A stretch of DNA of 64,000 bases, taken from assembly GCA_017428485.1 (NCBI GenBank), contig JAFRQT010000044.1, positions 1 to 64,000 on the forward strand, read 5' to 3'. The DNA comes from Bacilli bacterium. GTDB lineage: Bacteria; Bacillota_I; Bacilli_A; RF39; UBA660. The position numbers were made by a program, and so were the translations under genes. Below, one piece after another: positions 34,797 to 43,441 of the stretch (the first letter of the stretch is position 1; each line of letters opens with the position of its first letter). The notes beneath the pieces were generated by a model. That model made no database searches. It was given only the letters and a program-made list of their open reading frames with translations, and had not been told where the DNA came from.

Positions 34797-34826
34797 AAGA
34801 CGCAAAAATATGATATAATGCGTCTT
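34797..34826. promoter_or_regulatory. fic promoter with palindromic operator
   Basis: AAGACGCA (34797-34804) and TGCGTCTT (34819-34826) form an 8-bp inverted repeat enclosing the -10 TGATATAAT (34811-34819). The fic start is 14 bases further on. The same octamer recurs downstream of the gene. Confidence 0.7.
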
Positions 34827-34839
34827 AGGAGTGAAGATT

Positions 34840-35952
34840 ATGAAACCATATATTGCTAAAAAGCTACCTTTCAATGAAGAAATTAATTATAATGAAATTA
34901 CAAAACAGTTGTTGAAGACAAACGCAAGCGTTTCTAAATTTGATGGAATGTTAGGCGAAACAAGTATTAATAAAGAATTATTTTTAAATCCACTAACCAA
35001 AAAGGAAGCTGTATTAAGTTCAAAAATTGAAGGTACACAAGCAACTTTAACAGAATTTTTAGAAATCGAAGTAGAAGATGGGAAAAATTCCACACAATCA
35101 AAATATGACGATTTTATAGAAATATCTAATTACAATAAAGCAATAGCATATGCTGAAGATGAATTAAATGAAAAGAATAGAATAACATTATGGATGATTA
35201 GAAATATTCATAAAATATTATTAACAGGAGCAAGAGGAAAGGATAAAAATCCAGGTGAATTTAGGAATGATCAAAATTGGATAGGCAAACCTGGAAGTCC
35301 TATTGAAGAAGCAATATTTATTCCTGTAGCGCCAGAACATCTTATGGAATCTTTAGAAAATTTAGAAGAATATATATCTAATTATGATGAACAATCTGCT
35401 TTAGTTCAAGCTGCAATTATTCATGTTCAATTTGAAAAAATTCATCCGTTTAAAGATGGTAATGGAAGAATAGGAAGAATGCTAATCCCACTTTTCTTAT
35501 ATTATAAAGGATTAATAAGCAGACCAGTCATTTATATTAGTGAATACTTAGAAGAAAATAGAGATGAATATTATGATAAATTGAATTCTGTAGAAGGCGA
35601 TTTAGGTTGGAAGGATTGGATTTTGTTTTTTCTTAAAGCAGTGGAAGCACAAGCTGATAAAAATATAGGAAAAATTAGAGAATTACAAAAACTATATGAA
35701 GAATATAAAGTCATTATTGGAGAAATTCTAAATACTAAAAATAGTATTTATATATTAGATTCATTATTTCAACATCCAATATGTAAAAGTTCAACTATAT
35801 ATGAATCTGTTAGTAGTAAAACAGATATAGATTCTAGTACTATAGATCGTTATATTAAAAAATTGGTTGAAAATGGAATATTAATTCCAGAACAGGATAA
35901 AGATAGACATAAAAAATATTATTTTAAAAAATTGATAGATATTATACAATAA
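34840..35952 (+). CDS. Fic-domain protein with N-terminal self-inhibitory helix and C-terminal winged helix
   Basis: About 370 residues. N-terminal Fic_N domain; inhibitory-helix motif SSKIEGT near residue 60; catalytic loop HPFKDGNGRIGR near residues 201-212, all consensus residues present, so AMP transfer is expected. The C-terminal region (SSTIYESVSSKTDIDSSTIDRYIKKLVENGIL) looks like a winged helix-turn-helix. Start chosen at 34840 (AGGAGTGAAG upstream). Palindromic AAGACGCA sites on both sides suggest the protein binds its own DNA. Confidence 0.9.
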   Translation: MKPYIAKKLPFNEEINYNEITKQLLKTNASVSKFDGMLGETSINKELFLNPLTKKEAVLSSKIEGTQATLTEFLEIEVEDGKNSTQSKYDDFIEISNYNKAIAYAEDELNEKNRITLWMIRNIHKILLTGARGKDKNPGEFRNDQNWIGKPGSPIEEAIFIPVAPEHLMESLENLEEYISNYDEQSALVQAAIIHVQFEKIHPFKDGNGRIGRMLIPLFLYYKGLISRPVIYISEYLEENRDEYYDKLNSVEGDLGWKDWILFFLKAVEAQADKNIGKIRELQKLYEEYKVIIGEILNTKNSIYILDSLFQHPICKSSTIYESVSSKTDIDSSTIDRYIKKLVENGILIPEQDKDRHKKYYFKKLIDIIQ

Positions 35953-35956
35953 TTAT

Positions 35957-36046
35957 AAGACGCATCTATGCAGTTTATATAAAAATAAGACGCAAATAAT
36001 TCAAAAAATGCGTCTTATTTTTATCTATGGCGCAAATGTGCGTCTT
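35957..36046. promoter_or_regulatory. cluster of AAGACGCA sites downstream of fic
   Basis: AAGACGCA at 35957 and 35987, and its complement TGCGTCTT at 36009 and 36039. The pair 35987/36009 makes a hairpin that may also terminate fic transcription. Confidence 0.65.
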
Positions 36047-36110
36047 ATAGTATAAGGGGGTTTTGGTTGAATATTACTCAAAGTAAAAAACGAAATGAAC
36101 TAAACAAGAA

Positions 36111-36139
36111 CAAAAATCAACCAAAAAGGTTGATTTTTG
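36111..36139. terminator. terminator-like hairpin
   Basis: A 12-bp stem, CAAAAATCAACC / GGTTGATTTTTG (36111-36122 / 36128-36139). Confidence 0.75.
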
Positions 36140-36162
36140 CCGCTATATGTGTTATTATTTAA

Positions 36163-36186
36163 TTGACCGATAGATATATAGGTCAA
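36163..36186. promoter_or_regulatory. operator of the XRE-ImmA pair
   Basis: TTGACC (36163-36168) and GGTCAA (36181-36186) form a perfect inverted repeat 17 bases before the XRE start, a good place for autorepression. Confidence 0.5.
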
Positions 36187-36202
36187 AGAAAGAGGAATTA
36201 AT

Positions 36203-36565
36203 ATGGAAAGAGATAGTAGAAAATTAAGTATTTTGCTTAAAAAGATTAGAATTAATAATGGAGAAATGTTAATGGATATGGCAAATAAACTTAATATTTC
36301 TTCTACTTTCTTATCAGCCATTGAGAATGGCAAAAAGAAAGTTCCAGATGATTTTAAAGATAAGTTGTGCTCTAACTATTCTTTAACTACAGATGAAATT
36401 AAAGAATTAAATGAAGGTATTGTTATTAATAATGATAAAGTGGGTTTAACTTTATCTGAATTGTCTGGCCCTAAAAAAGAGTTAGCAATATCACTTGGAA
36501 GGGCATTTGATACTTTATCAGATGAGGCAGTTGATGAATTGTTAAATATTATAAGTAAGGAGTAA
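36203..36565 (+). CDS. XRE-family regulator/antitoxin
   Basis: 120 residues. N-terminal helix-turn-helix (LLKKIRINNGEMLMDMANKLNISSTFLSAIENGKKKVP). The C-terminal region ends LGRAFDTLSDEAVDELLNIISKE. It lies 6 bp upstream of an ImmA/IrrE-type peptidase gene, the usual antitoxin-toxin or repressor-antirepressor pairing. RBS AAGAGGAA. Confidence 0.88.
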   Translation: MERDSRKLSILLKKIRINNGEMLMDMANKLNISSTFLSAIENGKKKVPDDFKDKLCSNYSLTTDEIKELNEGIVINNDKVGLTLSELSGPKKELAISLGRAFDTLSDEAVDELLNIISKE

Positions 36566-36571
36566 ATTATT

Positions 36572-37087
36572 ATGAGCAGCAAAGATTTTATATGTGATCC
36601 ACAAAGCAGAGAAGATTTTAGAAAGTTTGCTAAAGCAATTAGGAGAAGATACGGATATGATAAAGAATTATATTTTCCTATTGAAAAATTATTTGATCAA
36701 ATATCTGTAGATTTTGATTTTGAATATGAACTTGTTGATGACAGTGAGTTTAAACCAAATGAATTTGCAATAACAGCTTTAAATGAGAATAAAGTATATT
36801 TTAAGGCTTCACTATATGAAAAAGCCATGAAAGGTGATGGATTCGGTAGAATGACACTGGCACATGAACTGGAACATATATTATCGTTTAAATTATTTGG
36901 TATTCAACTATATAGAAAGATTCATCCTAATGATAAAGCTTATAAAGATCCAGAATGGCATGCTAAATGTTTTGGTGGGGAACTACTTATGAATTATGAA
37001 TTGACTAGTGAACTATCTGTAGAAGAAATAGTTAATAAATGTGGTGTAACAGTTGATGCTGCAACTTACAGAGTATATAAGTATTAA
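36572..37087 (+). CDS. ImmA/IrrE-family metallopeptidase
   Basis: 171 residues. The zinc motif HELEH (in TLAHELEHIL) is near residue 93, with a downstream Glu-rich ECFGGELLMNY-type helix (here KCFGGELLMNYEL). Related proteins cleave XRE repressors (ImmA) or act as toxins. Being second in a two-gene operon with an XRE protein supports that. Confidence 0.88.
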   Translation: MSSKDFICDPQSREDFRKFAKAIRRRYGYDKELYFPIEKLFDQISVDFDFEYELVDDSEFKPNEFAITALNENKVYFKASLYEKAMKGDGFGRMTLAHELEHILSFKLFGIQLYRKIHPNDKAYKDPEWHAKCFGGELLMNYELTSELSVEEIVNKCGVTVDAATYRVYKY

Positions 37088-37229
37088 TAATAGGCATCTT
37101 GGTTAGTATAAGTCCAAAAAAAGAGGCGTTTACACACCCCAAAAACAAATATTATATTTGTCTCGCATAACAATTATAACATATGTTTTAAAAAAAGTAA
37201 AAATATTGCCTCGGAAAGTGGTGAAAAAC

Positions 37230-37451
37230 ATGAATAATTATTATTTGAATATGAATGATCAATCTAATGGAGACCACGAAATACATAAAGAAAGTTGCTA
37301 CTATTACTATATGTATAAAGGTGGTTATAATTTTGAATTGTTAGGAGCATTTTCAACTGAATTTGAAGCAATAAGATATGCTAGAAGAAAATATCCATAT
37401 TTAAGAATTGATGGCTGTGCATATTGTTGTCCTAGTATTCATCAAAAATAA
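37230..37451 (+). CDS. small Cys/His-rich protein, probable metal binder
   Basis: 73 residues from the ATG at 37230 (AGTGGTGA upstream). HEIHKESC near the start and DGCAYCCPSIHQ at the end give four Cys and several His, consistent with one zinc site. The middle LGAFSTEFEAIRYARRKYP is helical. I recall similar short proteins with an H..C and DGC.CC pattern paired with tiny basic proteins in accessory DNA. No function is known to me. First of three tightly linked small genes. Confidence 0.7.
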   Translation: MNNYYLNMNDQSNGDHEIHKESCYYYYMYKGGYNFELLGAFSTEFEAIRYARRKYPYLRIDGCAYCCPSIHQK

Positions 37452-37466
37452 TGAGGAGGTTTAATT

Positions 37467-37592
37467 ATGAAAAATAAAATTCGAACATCTAAGAAAGTTG
37501 CAAGCAAAGCAAGCAGTCAATTAAGAAGTAAAAGAACTACAAAAACTACGAAAAGTGTTGCTGGTAGTGCATTAAGAAATAGGAGTAGGTAG
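37467..37592 (+). CDS. 41-residue basic Ser/Thr/Lys/Arg-rich protein
   Basis: ATG at 37467 with a strong GAGGAGG upstream; the product is almost only K, R, S, T, A (for example TSKKVASKASSQLRSKRTTK). It looks like a small nucleic-acid-binding or inhibitory peptide. It overlaps the next gene by one base (TAGTG) and follows the zinc-type gene by 15 bp, so the three form an operon. Confidence 0.7.
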   Translation: MKNKIRTSKKVASKASSQLRSKRTTKTTKSVAGSALRNRSR

Positions 37593-37915
37593 TGAGTAAA
37601 AGAAAAACAAATGAGTTTATAAATATGCTTTTTTGTATTGTATTCTTGATATCTTTTATTGGATTTAAAGACACTATCCAGTTAATATATGAAACATTAA
37701 AAAATATTAATATAATTACACAACAATTATTTTCGTCTTCAGTCTTAAGTATTATTTTTAAATATGTTATTACTTTTCCAATAGTTGGAATAATACTAGT
37801 TAAAATAAATGTTTCAAAAGGAAAGACAGGACATTATATTGGTAAAATTCTTTATTTTATAATTGGATATATTGTAGCATTCTTACTAGATGTTTGTGCA
37901 AAAATTATCTTTTAA
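37592..37915 (+). CDS. small integral membrane protein (three helices)
   Basis: 107 residues beginning at a GTG. Hydrophobic segments are at about residues 10-25, 45-68 and 82-105. No signal peptide or recognised family. It is last in the trio of small genes and is closed by a terminator. As third gene beside a small zinc protein and a basic peptide in a defence island, it could be a membrane-damaging effector; that is inference. Confidence 0.7.
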   Translation: MSKRKTNEFINMLFCIVFLISFIGFKDTIQLIYETLKNINIITQQLFSSSVLSIIFKYVITFPIVGIILVKINVSKGKTGHYIGKILYFIIGYIVAFLLDVCAKIIF

Positions 37916-37945
37916 AAACCTAGATTATTAAATATCTAGGTTTTT
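37915..37945. terminator. bidirectional terminator
   Basis: AAAACCTAGAT / ATCTAGGTTTT (37915-37925 / 37934-37944), between convergent genes. Confidence 0.85.
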
Positions 37946-38445
37946 TATTTGAAATCAATCTTTTTATCTAAATCATATAGTTTAAAGCAAATTTGATCGT
38001 AGTATTCGTTTAATAACAAAAATAGTTCATAACATTTTCCATAATAATCTTTTGACTCAGTTTTAATATTTCGAATATTTTTAATTTCAAATATTTTATG
38101 AACAATCTTATTTCTTATTTTTTTAATATCATTTAAGTATAGAGTAATAGTATCTTTATTTAGTTCTTCTATAGCAAATTGTTTATAATATTCAATTAAG
38201 ACTCCAAATGTTGCTTTTTCAAAATCAATATTAAGTTTTACTTTATTTGGCCATAATTTTGCTTTTATAAATCCTATACTTACTATAATTACTTCTTTTA
38301 AAAGTTGCTCTATTATCTGATTATAAATTAGAATACCACCAATTACTTCAGATGTTTTACTACTTTTTTCACAGTCCATAGCGATGTTTAAAAGATATAA
38401 TTTTCTTTCTTCTCTATAATCTTTTTCCCATTCTTTATTTTTCAT
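37945..38445 (-). CDS. HEPN-like protein
   Basis: 166 residues, all-helical. The segment LNDIKKIRNKIVHKIF contains RNKIVH, the Rx4H signature of HEPN ribonucleases, preceded by a helix pair with YNQIIEQLLKEVI. HEPN proteins act as RNA-cleaving toxins or as helper domains in defence systems. No clear partner gene is adjacent on the same strand. Confidence 0.6.
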   Translation of the reverse strand: MKNKEWEKDYREERKLYLLNIAMDCEKSSKTSEVIGGILIYNQIIEQLLKEVIIVSIGFIKAKLWPNKVKLNIDFEKATFGVLIEYYKQFAIEELNKDTITLYLNDIKKIRNKIVHKIFEIKNIRNIKTESKDYYGKCYELFLLLNEYYDQICFKLYDLDKKIDFK

Positions 38446-38584
38446 CTATTTAACAATTTCATCCATAAGTATCACCTTTATATATTATACTATTTATATT
38501 GATTATACTATTATTATCTTTTCTATTTAAAATCATTATTATGGTATAATTATATTGTGTATTTTAGCAGATTTGGAGGAATCT

Positions 38585-39376
38585 ATGAGAAAAAGTATTT
38601 TTGACTTAGAAATTAGAGTCGATATTGAAAAAGAATTTAAGAATATAAAAAGCATATTATTTGAAGGAGATGCAATATATTATAGTGGTATTTGGTATAA
38701 TTTATATAGTTTTTTTAATAATGAAATATTTCCAGTTTGGAAAAATAAGGGTATGTTTATTGATTTTGACGATTTTCTAGATAAACTGAATATTGATTTT
38801 AATTCAAATAATTGTGATGAGAGCAGTTTTTTATATTTGGTTGAAGTTTTAATAAATTTGTGGTCTAAAGCAATAGAAATTTTAGATTTTGATGATAATT
38901 TAAACAGTAAAAGAGTTATTGGATACATGCAACTTAGTTTACCTAAAATAATTGAAAAACTTAATTATGAAGTTGTTGGAAGTAAAAGTAGATATACACT
39001 TTCAAAAAGAGATGCTGATGTGGATTCAGTTTTAGATTTGGTTCCTTCTGATTGTTCAACTTTATTATTAGAATATAATGACATTAGAAGTAATGATATT
39101 GATATAAAAAAAGATATATTAAAAAAGCTAGATTTGTTTATAGAGGATAATAAAAATGAATATAAATCATTAGATAATGTTACATATAATACTGTTCAAA
39201 TTATAGTAAATAAAATGGGAATAAATCATCCTATTAAAGAAGAACCATTTAAATCTTTAACAGGTGATGAATTGCTGGAATGGTATGATAAGTGTTTTAA
39301 ATTAATGCTACATTTAATTAGAAGAAAAGAAGTTAGTACAATTAACAATCAATGTAAAGCATTTATAAAAGAATAG
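38585..39376 (+). CDS. hypothetical defence-island protein
   Basis: 263 residues from the ATG at 38585 (TTGGAGGAA upstream). Acidic and helical. No motif I recognise; LTGDELLEWYDKCFKLMLHLIRRKEV near the end is helical and amphipathic. A TATAAT lies at about 38546. It is followed 11 bp later by a truncated DUF2075 gene. Confidence 0.65.
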   Translation: MRKSIFDLEIRVDIEKEFKNIKSILFEGDAIYYSGIWYNLYSFFNNEIFPVWKNKGMFIDFDDFLDKLNIDFNSNNCDESSFLYLVEVLINLWSKAIEILDFDDNLNSKRVIGYMQLSLPKIIEKLNYEVVGSKSRYTLSKRDADVDSVLDLVPSDCSTLLLEYNDIRSNDIDIKKDILKKLDLFIEDNKNEYKSLDNVTYNTVQIIVNKMGINHPIKEEPFKSLTGDELLEWYDKCFKLMLHLIRRKEVSTINNQCKAFIKE

Positions 39377-39387
39377 GTGAATGAAGT

Positions 39388-39588
39388 ATGTTAGTATATG
39401 AAGGAATTAAATCAGAGTTTATTAATGATGTTAATTTAAATATGATTGTTAATAAGATATATGAAAGATATAGAAAGTTTTTTGGTAGAACAACAGAATC
39501 TCAATTAAATTCATGTAAGAATTCTATGCAATATATGAGAGGTGTTTTGGATGATAAAGAAATACCTAATAATGCATTAAAAATCTAA
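39388..39588 (+). pseudogene. truncated DUF2075 gene (N-terminal fragment)
   Basis: 66 residues, starting MLVYEGIKSEFINDVNLNMIVNKIYERYRKFFGRTTESQ and continuing NSMQYMRGVLDDKEIPNNA. This matches the N-terminal start of DUF2075 (P-loop helicase/nuclease) proteins, which are normally 600 residues or more. The frame stops where the intact family goes on (DDAGVAIE-like), and a terminator follows at once. It is most likely a remnant. Confidence 0.55.
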
Positions 39589-39612
39589 AAGTCAGATATG
39601 AATCTGACTTTT
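39587..39612 (+). terminator. terminator before the DpnII operon
   Basis: AAAAGTCAGAT / ATCTGACTTTT (39587-39597 / 39602-39612). Confidence 0.9.
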
Positions 39613-39616
39613 ATTA

Positions 39617-39625
39617 TGATATAAT
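39617..39625 (+). promoter_or_regulatory. extended -10 promoter of the DpnII operon
   Basis: TGATATAAT right after the terminator and 21 bases before the methyltransferase start. Confidence 0.6.
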
Positions 39626-39645
39626 TAATAAAGAGGGTGGTTAAT

Positions 39646-40497
39646 ATGATAAAAGGAAAACCATTTGTTAAATGGGCAGGTGGAAAAAGACAAATACTAG
39701 ATAAATTACTAAAATATGTTCCGTATGAATTTGAAACTTATTATGAACCATTTGTAGGTGGTGGTGCTTTATTATTTGAATTATCACCAAAAAGAGCAGT
39801 TATCAATGATTTTAATAAAGAATTAATCAATGTCTATAAAGTTTTATGTGATGAAAATAAATTTAAAAAAATGTGTTCTGTATTAAATAATTATGAAGCT
39901 AATCATAGTGAAGAATTCTTTTACGAAATAAGAAATAAAGATAGAAAAAAAGCAATGTTTAAAAGATTATCAGATTATACCAGAGCCGCAAGGACTATAT
40001 ATTTAAATAAAGCATGTTTTAATGGCTTATATAGAGTTAATAGTAAAAACGAGTTTAATGTACCTTTTGGGAAAAAATCAAAAGTAAATACATATGAAGG
40101 TAATAATCTTATCACTGTTAGTAATTATTTAACTATGAATGATATTAAAATATTGTGTGTTGATTTTGAAGAATCAGTAAAGGATGCTAAAAAAGGAGAT
40201 TTTATATATTTTGATCCACCTTATGATTCTGATACATCAACATTTAATAGTTATACAGAAGATGGATTTGGAAAAGAGGAACAAAAAAGGCTTGCTAAAG
40301 TATATAAAGAATTATCAGGCAGAGGATGCTATGTTATGCTTTCTAATCATAATACATCATTAGTTAATGAATTGTATAAAGATTTCAATATTCATATTAT
40401 TGAAGCTAAGAGAAATATAAATTCAAATGGTAAAAAGAGAGGAAAGGTTGAAGAAGTTATCATTACTAATTATGATAGGGAGCAACAACCGCGATAA
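39646..40497 (+). CDS. dpnM: DpnM-type adenine methyltransferase (GATC)
   Basis: 283 residues from the ATG at 39646 (GAGGGTGG upstream). D12-class alpha-type N6-adenine methyltransferase: FVKWAGGKRQILDKLL at the N terminus (SAM motif I), YEPFVGGGALLF, NKACFNGLYRVNSKNEFNVPFG, and catalytic DPPYDSDT at residue 190. It methylates GATC in duplex DNA, protecting against DpnII. First gene of a six-gene operon. Confidence 0.94.
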   Translation: MIKGKPFVKWAGGKRQILDKLLKYVPYEFETYYEPFVGGGALLFELSPKRAVINDFNKELINVYKVLCDENKFKKMCSVLNNYEANHSEEFFYEIRNKDRKKAMFKRLSDYTRAARTIYLNKACFNGLYRVNSKNEFNVPFGKKSKVNTYEGNNLITVSNYLTMNDIKILCVDFEESVKDAKKGDFIYFDPPYDSDTSTFNSYTEDGFGKEEQKRLAKVYKELSGRGCYVMLSNHNTSLVNELYKDFNIHIIEAKRNINSNGKKRGKVEEVIITNYDREQQPR

Positions 40498-40513
40498 AAA
40501 TCAGGGGTAGTAT

Positions 40514-42292
40514 ATGATTGAAGAAAAAATAGATTTAGTTAAAATTAAAGACCTTTTAGACAATTATTTTATAAAGTTGCCATCATTTCAAAGAGCTTAT
40601 ACATGGGGTAAAAAAGAGATTGTACAATTTTTAAAAGATATAGAAAAATTCTCATCTAGAGAAAGATATTTTATTGGTAATATTTTTTGCTATTCCAATA
40701 ATCATAAAGACTTAAGTATAATTGATGGTCAGCAAAGAATTACTACATTATACTTAATGTTAAATGCTATTAGATTAATAGATGAAGTAAAATTTAAAAA
40801 GCTTGATATTGATTTTTTTGAAGGCAGTACTTCTAAATTTGATACAGTTGAGGCATCACCTTTTTGTCATTATTTGTTTGATGATGATAGTATTATTGAT
40901 ATACATGATTCTTTGTTGAAAGAACAAACAAATGATTTTACAAAAGTAAATTTATTTTATTGTCAAAAGTATATACATGAATATTTGATTAAACATACGT
41001 TTATAATAAAAAACATTGATAAAATTATTGGTAATTTAGAAATGGTATTAATTTTTTGTAAAAATATTTCTTTTGGATATCAAATATTTGAAAATATAAA
41101 TTCTAAAGGTCAACCATTGAATAATGCTGATTTGATTAAAACTGCCTTTTTTAATAGAATAAGAGATAGACGTGGTGAAAATGAATTTTACTCTTTTAAA
41201 TATAATGCTTGGAAAGAAATTGAAAGAAATTTTTATGTAAATATATCATCGTCAGATGATTTAGAAAAAATAGGAAAAAAGAACGTTAAAGCACTTGCTA
41301 ATTTTCATCAATTGTTTGCATATTATAATCAACTGAAATTTGGAAAAAAACATAGTAGAAATTCAAGAAAATTGTATAGTGATTATGTTTTAAAATTAGA
41401 CGATATGACTCAAAGTGAATTAAAAAATGAATTAGATAAGATTCTTGAATTATCAAAATCTTATAACTATATTTTGAATCCTTTTGATAATGCTATACCC
41501 ACTATAGAAAGCGTTCAGCATAATATAATATTTCTCAATTTCTTAGGTATTAAATTGTATATACCATTTGCTATAGCATTAATAAACAAATTATATGAAG
41601 GTAGATATAGAAATAATAAGAATGATATAAAAAAGCTATTTTGTAAGCTTTCAATTTTTCATTTTGTATTTAATACATTATTTAGTATGAAACCATCTTT
41701 AATAGAGTCTAAATATAATTCATTAGCTCATAAAATATATGTCGAAGATATAATCTTTAGAGAAATAAAAAAAGAAATTAATGAAATTTCATGTGATATT
41801 ATTGAATCTCAAATAGGAACCGACCCCGACTCTTGCTATGAAATGTATTTAAAAGGATTAAACAAAATTTTGTTTACAGTTGATAGAGCAGGTACATCAG
41901 TTCATAAAGAAAAGGGTTATAAGAAATTTAAGGATTCTTTACAAATTTCATGTCTATTAGGCATGTTTGAACAATACTTAAAAAATGACTATTCTAATAT
42001 ACCAACAATAGATTCTGTTGAACATATATCATGTTTAAAAGATGAAGGTAAAAATAATATTAATAATTTTCTTATTTTTAATTTTTTGCCACTTGAAAGA
42101 GAAATTAACAATGAATGTGAAGATAAAATTCTTAAAGATAAGATTGATTTATACAGAAACAGCAATTATAAATTGACAAAAAAATTCTGTGAATTATTTG
42201 ATGAGTATGATGGTAACGAAAAAATGTTAAATGAAAGATGGAAAAAAGAAATTATCACAATTTTAGTTTCTATTTTAAAAAAAGATATATAA
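40514..42292 (+). CDS. DUF262/DUF1524 nuclease inside the DpnII operon
   Basis: 592 residues. N-terminal DUF262: LPSFQRAYTWGKKEIVQFLKDIE and IIDGQQRITTLYLML near residue 75. The C-terminal segment with SVEHISCLKD, NFLIFNFLPLEREIN and YRNSNYKLTKKF fits a DUF1524 HNH domain. It is quite different from the DUF262 protein at 20701. Its place between two DNA methyltransferases of a DpnII system, 16 bp after the first and 17 bp before the second, is unusual. Confidence 0.82.
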   Translation: MIEEKIDLVKIKDLLDNYFIKLPSFQRAYTWGKKEIVQFLKDIEKFSSRERYFIGNIFCYSNNHKDLSIIDGQQRITTLYLMLNAIRLIDEVKFKKLDIDFFEGSTSKFDTVEASPFCHYLFDDDSIIDIHDSLLKEQTNDFTKVNLFYCQKYIHEYLIKHTFIIKNIDKIIGNLEMVLIFCKNISFGYQIFENINSKGQPLNNADLIKTAFFNRIRDRRGENEFYSFKYNAWKEIERNFYVNISSSDDLEKIGKKNVKALANFHQLFAYYNQLKFGKKHSRNSRKLYSDYVLKLDDMTQSELKNELDKILELSKSYNYILNPFDNAIPTIESVQHNIIFLNFLGIKLYIPFAIALINKLYEGRYRNNKNDIKKLFCKLSIFHFVFNTLFSMKPSLIESKYNSLAHKIYVEDIIFREIKKEINEISCDIIESQIGTDPDSCYEMYLKGLNKILFTVDRAGTSVHKEKGYKKFKDSLQISCLLGMFEQYLKNDYSNIPTIDSVEHISCLKDEGKNNINNFLIFNFLPLEREINNECEDKILKDKIDLYRNSNYKLTKKFCELFDEYDGNEKMLNERWKKEIITILVSILKKDI

Positions 42293-42309
42293 TATAGGAG
42301 GATAAATCT

Positions 42310-43077
42310 TTGAAGAAAAAGTATTATTACGAAGATAATGATTTCAAGTTAATTTTAGGCGATTCATTAAAAGAATTAAAAAAAATCAAAAAGAATAGTG
42401 TAGATATGATTTTTGCAGATCCTCCATATTTTCTATCTGGTGATGGTATATCTTGTAGTGGTGGAAAAATGGTTCCCGTTAAAAAGGGAGTTTGGGATAA
42501 AAAAATTGGCATTGAAGAAAAACATCAATTTAATAGAAAATGGATAAGGTTATGCTATAACATATTGAAAAATGAAGGAACTATTTGGATAAGTGGAACT
42601 CTTCATAATATATATTCAATTGGTATGGCACTTGAGCAAGAAAGATTTAAAATAATTAATAATATTACATGGAAAAAGTTAAACCCTCCACCAAATATTA
42701 GTTGCAGATATTTTGTTCACTCAACTGAAACAATATTATGGGCAAAAAAAGATATTAAGAAAGCTAAACATAAATTTAATTATCAATTAATGAAAGAATT
42801 AAATGGTGGTAAACAGGCGAAAGATGTATGGGAATCGTCTTTAACTAAACCAAGTGAAAAGAAATGTGGAAAACATCCTACACAAAAACCTATGGTTATA
42901 CTAGAAAAAATAATATTGGCTAGTACTGATGAAGGTGATTTAATACTTGATCCTTTTAACGGAAGCGGTACTACTGGTATTGTTGCAAATAAATTAAAAA
43001 GAAAATATATAGGAATAGATATGGAAAAAAAATATTTAGACTTAACTATTAGAAGAAAGGAGAGCGCTGATGATTGA
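42310..43077 (+). CDS. dpnA: DpnA-type adenine methyltransferase
   Basis: 255 residues starting at a TTG (42310) with a perfect ATAGGAGGAT upstream. Beta-class order: catalytic DPPYFLSGDG near residue 37 first, then SAM-binding DPFNGSGTTG near residue 214. DpnA also methylates GATC on single-stranded DNA, which protects incoming DNA during natural transformation in Streptococcus. Overlaps the next gene by 8 bp. Confidence 0.92.
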   Translation: MKKKYYYEDNDFKLILGDSLKELKKIKKNSVDMIFADPPYFLSGDGISCSGGKMVPVKKGVWDKKIGIEEKHQFNRKWIRLCYNILKNEGTIWISGTLHNIYSIGMALEQERFKIINNITWKKLNPPPNISCRYFVHSTETILWAKKDIKKAKHKFNYQLMKELNGGKQAKDVWESSLTKPSEKKCGKHPTQKPMVILEKIILASTDEGDLILDPFNGSGTTGIVANKLKRKYIGIDMEKKYLDLTIRRKESADD

Positions 43078-43441
43078 TAATGAATTAGAAAAAATAGGCA
43101 AATTAGTTAAAGAGTTAGCAAAAAATAAAATCGATAATGATACAAAACAAGGGGAGGATTTACTAAATAGATGCTTAATACATCATAAAAAAAATGACTG
43201 TGATAGTACTCATCAAAATGATGTAAAAGGTTTTATTTCTAGAATTGATATAGAGTATGCTACATTTTTAAAAATTTTTGCAAAGTCAAAAAATCTTAAT
43301 GTAATTAATAAAAAGGTACCTGTTGATTGCAGAACTATAGAGTTTTATGTGGAAATGCTTCAGAATATAAAGAACATAAAGGATACTGCAGAAAGAATCG
43401 AAAATGGTGAAAAAATATTAAAAGGAGGTAAAAATGGCTAG
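43070..43441 (+). CDS. hypothetical protein in the DpnII operon
   Basis: 123 residues, helical, not recognised (LEKIGKLVKELAKNKIDNDTKQGEDLLNRC at the start). It overlaps dpnA by 8 bp and dpnB by 8 bp, so it is translated as part of the operon. It could be a control or accessory protein for the endonuclease; no helix-turn-helix is evident. Confidence 0.75.
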   Translation: MIDNELEKIGKLVKELAKNKIDNDTKQGEDLLNRCLIHHKKNDCDSTHQNDVKGFISRIDIEYATFLKIFAKSKNLNVINKKVPVDCRTIEFYVEMLQNIKNIKDTAERIENGEKILKGGKNG

